Numbered from the stretch's first letter, positions 27,239 through 36,252 are shown. The stretch is 64,000 nt of DNA from an uncultured Aquimarina sp. (GCA_947498815.1 CANMLU010000015.1:48603-112602); one strand, 5' to 3'. Notes: generated by a model from the letters alone, not told the origin. Translations and numbers: made by a program.

Positions 27239-27994
27239 TTAATTATCAAGCCATAACTTGATGGCCATGGCGATTACCATGATAACCAAGAACACTTTGA
27301 CTAAACCGTCACCCTTTTTTACAGACCATCTACTGGCTATCCATCCTCCAGAAGCATTACCAAGTGCCAAAACGAGCCCATAAATATAATCAATTTGTTG
27401 ATTATAGGCGAAAATTGCAAGAGCGCCGATAGTATAGATAAAAACAACAAGCACCTTGACTGCATTCGATTTTACGAGCCCCATATAGTTAATTGATGTA
27501 AGTGCCAAAAGAATAAATATACCTACACCAGCCTGAATAAAGCCACCATATATTCCTATAAAAAAGAAAGCCAATATGGATATCCATAAATGTTTTCCTT
27601 GTAACCTTTCTACCAAATTTTCTAGCTTTGCCTTTGGCTTAAAAACCATAAAAAACACCACAACCACCATTACAACAGCCAAAATTCGATTAAAAGTTTC
27701 TCCTTTAATGTCAACAGCAATTTGAGCACCTATTATGGATCCTATTAATGCCGAAACCCCAAGATACAAACCAAATGATGTGGGTTTAATACCCTTACTC
27801 TTAAAACCGGCTATCGATGTAATAGATTGAATAAAAATACCAATACGATTGGTCCCGTTGGCAACAGCAGGAGATAACCCCATAAAAATCAGCATTGGTA
27901 AAGTGAGTAAAGAGCCACCGCCAGCCATTGTATTAATAACACCGGCTACAAATCCAATAGCCCCCAATAGAAATAAAAGAAGTGTTTCGTTCAT
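27239..27994 (-). CDS. TauE/SafE-family permease
   Basis: 251 residues, about seven or eight transmembrane helices, with the family's duplicated glycine-rich motif (GFVAGVINTMAGGGSLLTLP, GIYGGFIQAGVGIF). Members export sulfite, sulfoacetate or related organic anions. The SulP gene lies divergently just beyond, but a shared sulfur role is only a guess. Confidence 0.9.
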   Translation of the reverse strand: MNETLLLFLLGAIGFVAGVINTMAGGGSLLTLPMLIFMGLSPAVANGTNRIGIFIQSITSIAGFKSKGIKPTSFGLYLGVSALIGSIIGAQIAVDIKGETFNRILAVVMVVVVFFMVFKPKAKLENLVERLQGKHLWISILAFFFIGIYGGFIQAGVGIFILLALTSINYMGLVKSNAVKVLVVFIYTIGALAIFAYNQQIDYIYGLVLALGNASGGWIASRWSVKKGDGLVKVFLVIMVIAMAIKLWLDN

Positions 27995-28062
27995 TTAGTT
28001 TTTAAGAAAATACGTTCAAAAATAGTCAAAACCATCAAATGAATATATCTATTAGAATTTCT

Positions 28063-28094
28063 TTTGGGATAAATTATCAACTATCGTAGATTTA
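28063..28094 (+). promoter_or_regulatory. Candidate promoter upstream of SulP
   Basis: TTTG at 28063-28066, a 20-base spacer and TAgaTTTa at 28087-28094 match the Bacteroidota pattern with one mismatch. Transcription would start near 28101, almost at the beginning of the readable SulP N-terminus. Confidence 0.45.
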
Positions 28095-28098
28095 CGAA

Positions 28099-29871
28099 AT
28101 CAACCAAAATACACAACTCGTCAAAGCACTACAAAAAATACTTCCGTTTTTACAAATCTTTACGAATAAAGAATATAGTAGCTCATTTTTTAAAGCAGAT
28201 GTAATAGCTGGTATTACTGTGGGAGTTATTCTAATTCCTCAAGCAATAGCTTATGCTTTACTTATGGGAGTGCCACCTATTTATGGTTTGTATGCCTGTT
28301 TGGTGCCTTTGCTATTGTATGCAGTTTTTGGAACATCAAGGCAGTTAAGTATCGGTCCTGTGGCAGTAACTGCTATTTTAGTAATGAGTGGGGTTAGTCA
28401 ACTGGCAGATCCTTTTACCGATACGTTCGTTGAGCTGGTTTTATTTACAGGGCTTTTAATTGGTGTACTGCAAATAATAATGAGTGTATTGCGTATGGGT
28501 TTTTTGGTAAATCTTATTTCTCAACCAGTAATTTCGGGATTTATATCCGCTGCAGCCATTATTATTATCATTTCACAGTTGGAAGAAAGTTTTGGGATGG
28601 ATATACCCAATTTTAAATATACGCATCAGACCATCTGGTATTTGCTCAACAACATTTTGGAAACAAATTGGATTACTTTGGGGATTTGTTTGTTTTCTAT
28701 CTTGGTGATTATCGGGTTTAAAAAATGGAAACGTTCTTTTCCGGGAGCATTAACGGTTCTGGTGATTACGACTTTGGTAACCTATATTTTTGATTTAAAA
28801 TCAAAGGGGTTGTCAATTATTGAAGATGTTCCAAGTGGATTACCTTCTTTTAAAGTACCAGAAATGAGCTATGATACTATGTTGGCTCTTATTCCAACCG
28901 TGCTAACTGTTACTTTTATTGGATATGTAGGTAGTATTGGTATTGCCAAGTCTATGGAAATGAAAAATCGTGGCCACATTATTCGACCCAACCAAGAATT
29001 ACTAGCTCTTGGTGTTGCCAAAGTTATTGGAGCGTTTTTTCTTGCGGTGCCATCATCGGGGAGTTATAGCAGAACCGCAATTAATGATGAAGCAGGAGGG
29101 AAGACCACTATTTCATCTGTTATAGCTGCTGTAATGGTGCTACTGTCGTTGTTGTTTCTGACCACATTCTTTTTTTATATCCCCAAAGCTACATTGGCAG
29201 CTATAATATTAGTATCTGTATTTGGATTAATCAATTTTAGTGAAGCTAAGTACTTGTTTAAGCTTCGACGTAGAGACTTCATTGTAATGATTATCACATT
29301 TGTTGGTACCCTAGTATTTGGTGTTGAAAATGGTATATTCATAGGTGTTATTTTGTCTTTTGTTTTTCTTCAGTATTATAGTTCTCGTCCCCATATAGCA
29401 GAATTGGTAAATATACCCGGTACAAACTATTATAGAAATGTCAATAGATTTCCGGATGCAACAAAATCCCAAGACTATTTGATTATTAGATTCGATAACC
29501 AATTGTATTTTGGTAATGCTAGTTATTTTAAGGATACTATACAAGAGTTCGTGGCCAAACGTAAGCCTTATCCAAAATTTTTAATTTTGGATAATACGAA
29601 TATGCATGATATGGATAGTACAGGATTGCATGTTTTGGAAGATATATATGAGTACTTAGAAGGATTAAGCATTCAGTTACTGATTGTAGGTACTATTGGT
29701 CCTGTGAGAGATTTCTTAAAACGATCTGGGTTTACCGATAAGCTGGGAGTGGATCATTATTATTTGTCTATAGCAGATGCTGTTGATCATGCCGAAAATC
29801 AAACTGAATATAAGGATATGCATAAAGCTGCTGTACAGTTTAATAAGGAAAGAAGATCATTTTTAGATTAA
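28099..29871 (+). CDS. SulP-family anion transporter with STAS domain (start uncertain)
   Basis: Inner-membrane transporter for sulfate, bicarbonate or a similar anion. Membrane core with the sulfate-transporter signature (GVILIPQAIAYALLMGVPPI) and a C-terminal STAS domain (about the last 140 residues, LILDNTNMHDMDSTGLHVLE). SulP-like sequence begins well before the first usual start codon (GTG 28219): LQKILPFLQIF through KADVIAGIT is in frame from about 28099, yet no ATG, GTG or TTG occurs between the stop at 28087 and 28219. I set the start at an ATC (28099); ATT 28090, ATA 28138 or a truncated GTG 28219 product are alternatives. Confidence 0.82.
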   Translation: MNQNTQLVKALQKILPFLQIFTNKEYSSSFFKADVIAGITVGVILIPQAIAYALLMGVPPIYGLYACLVPLLLYAVFGTSRQLSIGPVAVTAILVMSGVSQLADPFTDTFVELVLFTGLLIGVLQIIMSVLRMGFLVNLISQPVISGFISAAAIIIIISQLEESFGMDIPNFKYTHQTIWYLLNNILETNWITLGICLFSILVIIGFKKWKRSFPGALTVLVITTLVTYIFDLKSKGLSIIEDVPSGLPSFKVPEMSYDTMLALIPTVLTVTFIGYVGSIGIAKSMEMKNRGHIIRPNQELLALGVAKVIGAFFLAVPSSGSYSRTAINDEAGGKTTISSVIAAVMVLLSLLFLTTFFFYIPKATLAAIILVSVFGLINFSEAKYLFKLRRRDFIVMIITFVGTLVFGVENGIFIGVILSFVFLQYYSSRPHIAELVNIPGTNYYRNVNRFPDATKSQDYLIIRFDNQLYFGNASYFKDTIQEFVAKRKPYPKFLILDNTNMHDMDSTGLHVLEDIYEYLEGLSIQLLIVGTIGPVRDFLKRSGFTDKLGVDHYYLSIADAVDHAENQTEYKDMHKAAVQFNKERRSFLD

Positions 29872-30837
29872 TTACTCTTCTTCAAATACATGTAGTTTGA
29901 GGCCCATACCATAATTGGTGTGGTTATTTTTGATTAGGTTATTGTTTTGACTGTACTCCCTGTCAAAACGTTGCCATGTTCTATTTTTATAGAATATTCT
30001 TCTTGTGAATGTTCTATAATTAGAGATTTTATTGGTAAATGGAAGTAATGGCCTGAAAGTAGTAGAAACTTTAACAATACCTTTTCGCGTTTCAACTTCA
30101 TGATACTTTTTGGTTTGTTGCAGTTTTCCATCTTTGTCAGCGTATCCCATCACTTGTATAGAAACAAAAACCCCTTCTTTTGGGATATATACTTTGTATT
30201 CTGAAACGTTCAGTTCAAAATTAGATTTATCCTTGTTGGTAACAGAAAAAATAACATCCTCATAAGGCAAACGTTTTCCTGGATAGCCTTTATCATTCCC
30301 ATAGAACTGCATTTTGAATAATGTAGAAAATGATTGTCCTTTTGTAGCATTTCGATTTGAAGATTCTACCTTAACCGGTAAATAGACTGAAGCAATTTTT
30401 GTTGGTTTTTCAGAACTCTTTGGAAAAAACACTGCAATTTCAGATTCTACAGTAGGTAACCAGCATCTGAAATAATCATTATGAACTTCTGAAGGAAGCT
30501 TTCTAGTTTTGAATTTTCTCTTCTTTTCGGCAGTAATAATTACTTCTTTAAGTTCTGCTACATCTTGAATTAACAATATTTGTTTAGGTAAGGATTTTGT
30601 TGATAGCGCTAGCTCTCTATGACCCAGGGCTGAAATGTATAAGGAATCAATATCGGGATACCATTTTTTTGAGAAGCTAAAATTTCCATCTGCATCGGCA
30701 AACGTTCCATTACCATTACCAAACGAAATCGTAGCATATGATATAGGTGATTTTTGCACAGAATCAAGTACAGTATACGTCTGTGCACAGACAATTTTTG
30801 CTAAAAAAAGCAGTAGTAGGGGAAACAGCTTTTTCAT
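29872..30837 (-). CDS. Exported carboxypeptidase-like-domain protein
   Basis: 321 residues with a signal peptide (MKKLFPLLLLFLAKIVCAQ) and one carboxypeptidase-regulatory-like beta domain (about 20-100, SPISYATISFGNGNGTFADA), then about 200 residues of unrecognised beta-rich sequence with no plug or barrel. Typical of Bacteroidota envelope proteins. The stop codon directly abuts the SulP stop (convergent, no gap). Confidence 0.75.
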   Translation of the reverse strand: MKKLFPLLLLFLAKIVCAQTYTVLDSVQKSPISYATISFGNGNGTFADADGNFSFSKKWYPDIDSLYISALGHRELALSTKSLPKQILLIQDVAELKEVIITAEKKRKFKTRKLPSEVHNDYFRCWLPTVESEIAVFFPKSSEKPTKIASVYLPVKVESSNRNATKGQSFSTLFKMQFYGNDKGYPGKRLPYEDVIFSVTNKDKSNFELNVSEYKVYIPKEGVFVSIQVMGYADKDGKLQQTKKYHEVETRKGIVKVSTTFRPLLPFTNKISNYRTFTRRIFYKNRTWQRFDREYSQNNNLIKNNHTNYGMGLKLHVFEEE

Positions 30838-30958
30838 GGGTTTGATGGGGGTTAAAAGATCTAAAGTACTAAAATATATTTATAAATGCCATTATCATGC
30901 CAAAGCGTTATATAGGATGTTCTTTTTTTTATAGCAATATTGATTGACACATATCTAA

Positions 30959-32572
30959 TTAAACAATAAGTCCAACTTTTCTGTCCAATCCACAACGCTC
31001 AATAAAACCATTTGTAAAGACCTTCATAGCCTCTGTTCCTAATAGCTCATTACGAGTGTCTAACCAATGTTGAACCGTGGCTGTTCCATACATATTTTGG
31101 ACACGCTCAAAGTTCAAATTAAAATTTATCTTCCCCCAATGTAAAGTATACTTGATATTTAGTGTCTCTAAGCGATCCCAAACCTTTTGGTAGAAATTCC
31201 GAGTTACATCGGCATCTACGCCATCCAGCTCAAGAACACATGTATTAGGAAATTTTGTAAATCCAAGGAGTGCTTCGGTGCCTTTTACATATCGTAGAGA
31301 GATTCCTCCTGGAAATGGGTCGCCTTCTTCGATGATCTTTAAAACCTCTTCAGTTACCCGCACACTATCTTTAATGTCAATTCCCAATGCAGCACTAGCG
31401 ACTTTACCTCGAAATTTTGTATTGCTAAATGTCTCACCTATTGTGCCTTCGACAGGAGGGACTTCTTTATAAGCCAAAGGAAACAATATGCTTACCAATT
31501 TTGGAACTAATAATACCGATAATCCGCCAAGACTATCCATTACAGTTTGGATGAGGCCCAAAAGATCATCACCGTAGGTTAATCCTTTATCATCGGAGGT
31601 TCTTCGAACATAATCATCTCGGTATTTTCGTTTGTAAGAAGCCTTTAAAAACACTCCTTTTTCTTTGTTATTGGGCTCAAAATCGTAAGGATTGATGATT
31701 ACTTCAAAATGATACAATTCACGATCTGGAGAATGTTGAGGAAATGGTAATATGGTTTTGATTTTTGAAAAATCTAATGTTGTCATCGTTGTTTTTAATG
31801 CATCAGTGTAGGCAATCTCATCGATGCGATGTTCTTCTATGAGATATTTTGGTTCGGTTTCTATCATAATACCATGTATAAATCCAAAACTACCGAAACT
31901 TACTAATGCGGCATTAAACATAGTGTCGTCTCTAATTAAATCCGCACCTAACCAATTAATGAATTTATCAGAAACCACAGGGTTAGAATGGCGCTCCAGC
32001 CATACGTGGCGATCTTTGCCAACGATTAAATGTATTCCAGTAACAAAATCTTGAATTGCACCAACATTAAAAGCTGCGCCATGAGTACCTGTAGATAATG
32101 CGCCAGCAACAGTTTGACCATTACTAGCTCCAGATGCCTTTATTGACCTATTTGGACGTTTTTCTTTTTCGAGTTTTGAGTTGAGTTGTAACATGGACAC
32201 ACCACACTGCACAAAGAAAAGATCTTCGGCCAAGCCGCCTTTATTAAGGTATTGATCGTTTACATTGGTTTTATTTACAGAAAAATTAAGGCGCAATGAT
32301 TTGGTATCAACAATGCCTCCTTCGGATACTGCAACTTTTGAAAAAGACCAGCCACTACCCATAGCCCTTAATCTGATATTGTTATCTATAGCATGGCCAA
32401 TGAGCCATTGCAAGTTTTTGGTGGTCGCCAAATACCTGTCGGTTCCTTTGGTTATAGTACTATTGTTACGCACTTTAAAAGAAGCCCCTTGTTTAAGTTT
32501 CTGAGTGAAATTTTGATGCCTGTTTTCCCATTTTCTTATAGGAAGTATTTCTATGCCTGTTGGTAGTGCCAT
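30959..32572 (-). CDS. FAD-dependent aldonolactone-oxidase-like flavoprotein
   Basis: 537 residues. FAD-binding (VAO/PCMH) domain at about 35-230: MGSGWSFSKVAVSEGGIVD, then SNGQTVAGALSTGTHGAAF; the C-terminal part resembles the D-arabinono-1,4-lactone/L-gulonolactone oxidase family (LHWGKINF matches its HWGK signature). Oxidises an aldonolactone or sugar alcohol and passes electrons to oxygen or a carrier. No signal peptide. Substrate not assignable. Confidence 0.85.
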   Translation of the reverse strand: MALPTGIEILPIRKWENRHQNFTQKLKQGASFKVRNNSTITKGTDRYLATTKNLQWLIGHAIDNNIRLRAMGSGWSFSKVAVSEGGIVDTKSLRLNFSVNKTNVNDQYLNKGGLAEDLFFVQCGVSMLQLNSKLEKEKRPNRSIKASGASNGQTVAGALSTGTHGAAFNVGAIQDFVTGIHLIVGKDRHVWLERHSNPVVSDKFINWLGADLIRDDTMFNAALVSFGSFGFIHGIMIETEPKYLIEEHRIDEIAYTDALKTTMTTLDFSKIKTILPFPQHSPDRELYHFEVIINPYDFEPNNKEKGVFLKASYKRKYRDDYVRRTSDDKGLTYGDDLLGLIQTVMDSLGGLSVLLVPKLVSILFPLAYKEVPPVEGTIGETFSNTKFRGKVASAALGIDIKDSVRVTEEVLKIIEEGDPFPGGISLRYVKGTEALLGFTKFPNTCVLELDGVDADVTRNFYQKVWDRLETLNIKYTLHWGKINFNLNFERVQNMYGTATVQHWLDTRNELLGTEAMKVFTNGFIERCGLDRKVGLIV

Positions 32573-32621
32573 GTTGATACTTTTTTTATTCTTATTAATT
32601 ATACTTGTTGCTACATTAAGT

Positions 32622-32677
32622 GGAGTCGAGATCTAATAGCAATCAAAATTGCCCTCTCTCGACTCCATTCGAGAGGG
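32622..32677. repeat. Overlapping inverted repeats
   Basis: GGAGTCGAGA (32622-32631) pairs with TCTCGACTCC (32657-32666), while CTCTCG (32656-32661) pairs with CGAGAG (32670-32675). The two hairpins share bases and exclude each other. They lie between the lipoprotein gene and the flavoprotein gene and may be a terminator or a dispersed element. Confidence 0.5.
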
Positions 32678-32687
32678 TTGAAGAAAT

Positions 32688-33011
32688 CTATAATTCTTCA
32701 ATTTCTGGATCTGGTGGAGCGCATTCCCATTCTATTTTTTGAGGTACCACTATACCTAGTGTTACCGTAGATAGTAAAATGTATCCCAGATTGGTGGAAT
32801 TTGTTGCCGAGCTCATTCGTTTCGACTCGCATCGGGCATCAATATCCTTTGGGGCGACAAGGCCCCAGGCGAAGCTCCAGGTTGTTTTGGTGTTTTTTAC
32901 TACAGAATCATTGTCATAAAGACTTACAACACGTGTAGACATACAGCTTGTGCAAGAAAGTGTTACTGCCAGTAGTATACATATACTTTGTAATCGAATA
33001 GAGTGTTTCAT
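32688..33011 (-). CDS. Small Bor-like lipoprotein
   Basis: 107 residues; lipoprotein signal with Cys in TSCMS (about 20-23). The mature part has WSFAWGLVAPKDIDARCESK and a hydrophobic hairpin (LGYILLSTVTLGIVVP) ending near CAPPDPE, resembling the Bor family of small outer-membrane lipoproteins. Family assignment is by pattern only. Same strand as the flavoprotein gene, 115 bases upstream of it. Confidence 0.6.
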   Translation of the reverse strand: MKHSIRLQSICILLAVTLSCTSCMSTRVVSLYDNDSVVKNTKTTWSFAWGLVAPKDIDARCESKRMSSATNSTNLGYILLSTVTLGIVVPQKIEWECAPPDPEIEEL

Positions 33012-33173
33012 GCCTTGGATTTTAAGGCAATCAGACGACTAGGGGTAGTACGTTTATGGTTTAAAAATACTACTATTTAAAATACTATAAAAGGGGGATT
33101 TACCGGTTTTTATATGTAGATATAAACGTTTCGCATTATTTACTTTAGGGTATGAAGTGATTTTGTATGTATT

Positions 33174-33195
33174 AAGGTATATAAAAATATACCTT
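33174..33195. promoter_or_regulatory. Palindrome O1 upstream of hipBA
   Basis: AAGGTATAT-AAAA-ATATACCTT: perfect 9-bp arms and a 4-base spacer. Confidence 0.75.
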
Positions 33196-33212
33196 ATTTT
33201 TTATTTGATTTT

Positions 33213-33236
33213 TAAAGTATATTAATATATACTTTA
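33213..33236. promoter_or_regulatory. Palindrome O2 upstream of hipBA
   Basis: TAAAGTATAT-TAAT-ATATACTTTA: perfect 10-bp arms, 4-base spacer, ending one base before the -7 box TATATTTG. Confidence 0.8.
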
Positions 33237-33237
33237 T

Positions 33238-33245
33238 TATATTTG
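33238..33245 (+). promoter_or_regulatory. hipBA promoter -7 box
   Basis: TATATTTG is an exact TAnnTTTG match. No clean -33 TTTG sits at the normal distance; palindrome O2 covers that interval. Predicted transcription start is near 33252, about 90 bases before the first gene. Confidence 0.5.
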
Positions 33246-33264
33246 TATATCGATAAGCATAATG

Positions 33265-33282
33265 TGTATATTAAAATATACA
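33265..33282. promoter_or_regulatory. Palindrome O3 upstream of hipBA
   Basis: TGTATAT-TAAA-ATATACA: 7-bp arms with the same 4-base spacer and GTATAT/ATATAC core. Confidence 0.7.
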
Positions 33283-33303
33283 TAAAATACGTTTTTAGTA
33301 TGT

Positions 33304-33325
33304 AAAGTATATTTATATATATATT
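33304..33325. promoter_or_regulatory. Degenerate palindrome O4 upstream of hipBA
   Basis: AAAGTATAT-TTAT-ATATATATT: the left arm equals O2, the right arm has two mismatches. It ends 17 bases before the antitoxin start. Confidence 0.55.
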
Positions 33326-33342
33326 ATCATTAGTTTAATATT

Positions 33343-33672
33343 ATGGATTTTAAAAGCCTTTCAGACGAACAAATACTCACAGAACTTACTCAAAGAGTAA
33401 AACAAAGACGTCTTAATCTCAATATTACCCAAGAAGAACTCTCTAAAAGAGCAGGGGTGCATGTGCAAACCATAAAGAACTTTGAGTCGGGTAAAACGAC
33501 CACATTATTTACGTTCATTCAAATTTTACGTGCTTTTGGAGACCTTGATGCACTAAGCTCTTTTCTTCCCGACCCAGGAATTAGTCCTATAGCACTATTA
33601 AAACTCAAAGGAAAGGAGCGCGAACGAGCTTCGCGTAGTGCTAAAAACAAAAAAGGAGACTCATCATGGTAG
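33343..33672 (+). CDS. HipB-like XRE antitoxin
   Basis: 109 residues with an XRE helix-turn-helix at about 15-70 (LNITQEELSKRAGVHVQTIKN), followed by a short C-terminal tail. Overlaps the HipA-like gene by 7 bases. It should neutralise the kinase and repress the operon through the palindromes just upstream. The usual E. coli HipB is 88 residues; the longer tail here is basic (KGKERERASRSAKNKK). Confidence 0.88.
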   Translation: MDFKSLSDEQILTELTQRVKQRRLNLNITQEELSKRAGVHVQTIKNFESGKTTTLFTFIQILRAFGDLDALSSFLPDPGISPIALLKLKGKERERASRSAKNKKGDSSW

Positions 33673-34952
33673 ATGTAATTAAGATCACACTCTGGGATGA
33701 AGAGTTAGGTGCATTGAGCTGGGATAGTAACAAAAATTTTGCTTCTTTCGAGTTTTTTTCATCCTTTCTTACCAAAGGTTTAGATGTTTCGCCAATACAC
33801 ATGCCTATACGTTCCTCTTTAAAAAAAATATATAGTTTCCCTAACTTAAATCAAGACACCTACAAAGGATTACCTGGTATGTTATCCGATGTACTCCCAG
33901 ATGATTTTGGAAATCGCCTCATTGATCAATGGTTGGTGTTAAATAATATTCCAAAATCCGAATTTACTCCATTGGACCGCCTATGTTATATTGGTAAGCG
34001 GGGTATGGGGGCCTTGGAGTTTCAACCTGCAAAGCAAATAGGCCAAGCAAAGACTACTACTCTTGAAGTGGATAAACTTGCCCAGTTAGCGGAAAAAGTT
34101 CTTAATTCGCGCGAAAAACTGCAGCTTAACCTATCAGAAACCGAACATCTTAATGAATTAATTAAAGTAGGAACTTCTGCAGGTGGGCAACGTGCAAAGG
34201 CTATTATTGCATACAACCCAAAGACCAATGAGATTAGGTCAGGACAAGCAAAGGCTCCGAAGGGATTTGAACATTATATGTTCAAATTTGATGGCGTAAA
34301 TGATGCATCTCTTGGAGATCCTCAAGGATATGGCAGGATAGAATATGCGTATTACCTAATGGCCCTTGATTGTGGCATCTATATGGAGAATTCTTTGCTT
34401 TTCGAAGAACATGATAGAGCACATTTCATGACCAAGCGCTTTGATCGTAAACAGAATGATCAAAAGATACATATGCAAACATTGTGTTCTATTGCATATT
34501 TTGACTATAAATCCCCGGGAACATATTCCTATGAAAATGCTTTCGAAGTAATGCGACAACTTAGACTCCCTCATACCGATGCTGTGCAGTTGTATAAAAG
34601 AATGGTTTTTAATGTAATGGCAAGAAATCAGGATGATCACACCAAAAATATTTCTTTTTTAATGGACCAACAAGGTGTTTGGAAATTGTCTCCGGCTTAT
34701 GATGTTACCTATTCTTATAATCCAACAGGTATCTGGACAAGTATGCATCAAATGTCGGTTAATGGAAAACGAGATGATTTTACGATGCAAGACCTTAAAG
34801 CGGTAGGGGATAAAATTAGCTATAAAAACCATAAAGATGCTATTCAACAAGTCAAAGAAGTGTTATCCAACTGGCATTATTATGCGACAAAAGCTGGGAT
34901 TCCAACTGTTCAGGCCGAAAAATTAAATATAGCATTTCGAATAAACCTTTGA
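33666..34952 (+). CDS. HipA-like serine/threonine kinase toxin
   Basis: 428 residues, normal for HipA (about 440). N-terminal HipA domain (PIHMPIRSSLKKIYSFPNL), Gly-rich P-loop-like motif (GTSAGGQRAKAI, about 168-179), catalytic segment NVMARNQDDHTKNISFLMD (about 315-333) and metal-binding DV in LSPAYDVTYSYNP. Known HipA phosphorylates glutamyl-tRNA synthetase and induces dormancy; relatives have other targets. Catalytic residues look intact. Paired with the overlapping HipB-like gene. Confidence 0.9.
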   Translation: MVDVIKITLWDEELGALSWDSNKNFASFEFFSSFLTKGLDVSPIHMPIRSSLKKIYSFPNLNQDTYKGLPGMLSDVLPDDFGNRLIDQWLVLNNIPKSEFTPLDRLCYIGKRGMGALEFQPAKQIGQAKTTTLEVDKLAQLAEKVLNSREKLQLNLSETEHLNELIKVGTSAGGQRAKAIIAYNPKTNEIRSGQAKAPKGFEHYMFKFDGVNDASLGDPQGYGRIEYAYYLMALDCGIYMENSLLFEEHDRAHFMTKRFDRKQNDQKIHMQTLCSIAYFDYKSPGTYSYENAFEVMRQLRLPHTDAVQLYKRMVFNVMARNQDDHTKNISFLMDQQGVWKLSPAYDVTYSYNPTGIWTSMHQMSVNGKRDDFTMQDLKAVGDKISYKNHKDAIQQVKEVLSNWHYYATKAGIPTVQAEKLNIAFRINL

Positions 34953-34977
34953 TACTATTCAAAACAGCAATAACAAC

Positions 34978-35808
34978 ATGAAAAAAGCTATTTATTTTAT
35001 GCTGGTTAGTTCTTTATGCTTTACGGCTATGAATTTACTTGTAAAGTATTTGGCAGATTTTGGAGGAGCACAGCTTGTTTTTTTCAGAGCATTTGGGTCC
35101 TTGTTTTTTACTATGAGTTATTTATTGTGGCATAAAATCCCAATACTAGGTAATCAGAAAAAATTGTTGATTTATAGAGGATTAGCTGGAGTCACCTCAA
35201 TGGGGTTATTTTTCATATCTGTATCTTATTTGCCTATCGGATCGGCTGTTTCATTACGATATTTATCTCCAATATTTGCTACCGTACTTGCTGTGTTTTT
35301 TCTCAGAGAGCGTGTAAAACTGATACAGTGGTTATTTTTTATAATGGCCTTTGTAGGGGTATTAATGATCAAAGGTTTTGACCCGAATATTGACTCTTTT
35401 GGGTTTGTATTAGTATTAGGATCAGCATTGTTTAGTGGGGTAGTTTATGTTTTGATTAATAAAATAGGACATGGTGATCATCCGGTAGTTATCGTGAATT
35501 ACTTCATGTGGATTTCTGTTCTTGTAGGAGGTTTGTTATCTATATTTAATTGGACAACACCGGTTGGAATAGAGTGGGCACTACTATTAAGTCTGGGTGT
35601 TTTTGGATATTTTGGGCAATTATTCATGACCAAAGCCTTTCAGTCGCAGGCAACCAATAAAATCGTATCTCTAAAGTATGTAGAAGTGATCTTCACTATG
35701 GTAATTGGCGTATTTTGGTTTAGTGATAGTTATCCTTTTTTAAGCATAGTAGGGACGTTACTGGTCATAACCGGTTTGATACTCAATGTTTGGTATCGCA
35801 GCAAATAG
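34978..35808 (+). CDS. EamA/DMT-family permease
   Basis: 276 residues with ten hydrophobic segments in two EamA repeats (about 1-133 and 143-272), typical of drug/metabolite transporters (LRYLSPIFATVLAVFFLRE at the end of repeat one). Substrate unknown. It starts 25 bases after hipA, so it may be read from the same transcript. Confidence 0.87.
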   Translation: MKKAIYFMLVSSLCFTAMNLLVKYLADFGGAQLVFFRAFGSLFFTMSYLLWHKIPILGNQKKLLIYRGLAGVTSMGLFFISVSYLPIGSAVSLRYLSPIFATVLAVFFLRERVKLIQWLFFIMAFVGVLMIKGFDPNIDSFGFVLVLGSALFSGVVYVLINKIGHGDHPVVIVNYFMWISVLVGGLLSIFNWTTPVGIEWALLLSLGVFGYFGQLFMTKAFQSQATNKIVSLKYVEVIFTMVIGVFWFSDSYPFLSIVGTLLVITGLILNVWYRSK

Positions 35809-35827
35809 TAAAACTTATGGAGATAGA

Positions 35828-35848
35828 TTAAGAGAAGTCTTCTCTTAA
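35828..35848. terminator. Hairpin at convergent gene ends
   Basis: Perfect 9-bp arms TTAAGAGAA / TTCTCTTAA with a GTC loop, spanning the last codons and stop of the 83-residue gene and following the EamA gene. Its AT-rich flanks fit a terminator for the EamA transcript. Confidence 0.45.
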
Positions 35849-36079
35849 ATAATACATGATTTTCTCTTTGTCTGTAAAACTCCTAATAGCAATGATACTA
35901 TCATCTAGTTTGTTATAGATAACCTCAACAAACAGTAAGTCTACATAAAAAAAACTGTAGTAAAAATCTCTATTATGATCATTAATATAAAAGAGATGAA
36001 TACCGCGATCCCAGATAGCTTTGTATTTGGTATCTATTTGTCGAGCATTGAATTGCTCCTCGAGCGTAGTTTTGTACAT
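35828..36079 (-). CDS. Unknown small protein
   Basis: 83 residues, aromatic-rich (FYINDHNRDFYYSFFYVDLLF), no signal peptide or membrane helix, no family recognised. Mixed beta/alpha pattern with a C-terminal helix (TDKEKIMYYLREDFS). Convergent with the EamA gene, 19 bases apart, and a hairpin covers its stop codon. Confidence 0.6.
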   Translation of the reverse strand: MYKTTLEEQFNARQIDTKYKAIWDRGIHLFYINDHNRDFYYSFFYVDLLFVEVIYNKLDDSIIAIRSFTDKEKIMYYLREDFS

Positions 36080-36252
36080 AAGTAGTCAATTTTAAATGTT
36101 TGGGAATGATAAACTTACGGAAAAACCGTAATATTTCCAAATAATACATTTACTAACGAAAAGTTATAAAATAGCAGCTTATTTCAATATTCCCAACGGT
36201 TAGTTTGCGTAAGGGTAGATTATTTGTTAGATTTAAAGGAGAATACAGAACT

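Larger units (their letters stand above)
33012..33342. other. 331-base AT-rich control region of hipBA
   Basis: Holds four palindromes (described separately), a -7 box and no credible frame. Between 33012 and about 33120 is the upstream region of the Bor-like lipoprotein on the minus strand. Confidence 0.6.

Noticed and set aside
33174-33325. Replication origin or attachment site
   Set aside because: AT-rich palindromes are placed around a -7 box just upstream of a hipB-type gene, which explains them better; no DnaA-box cluster or integrase seen.
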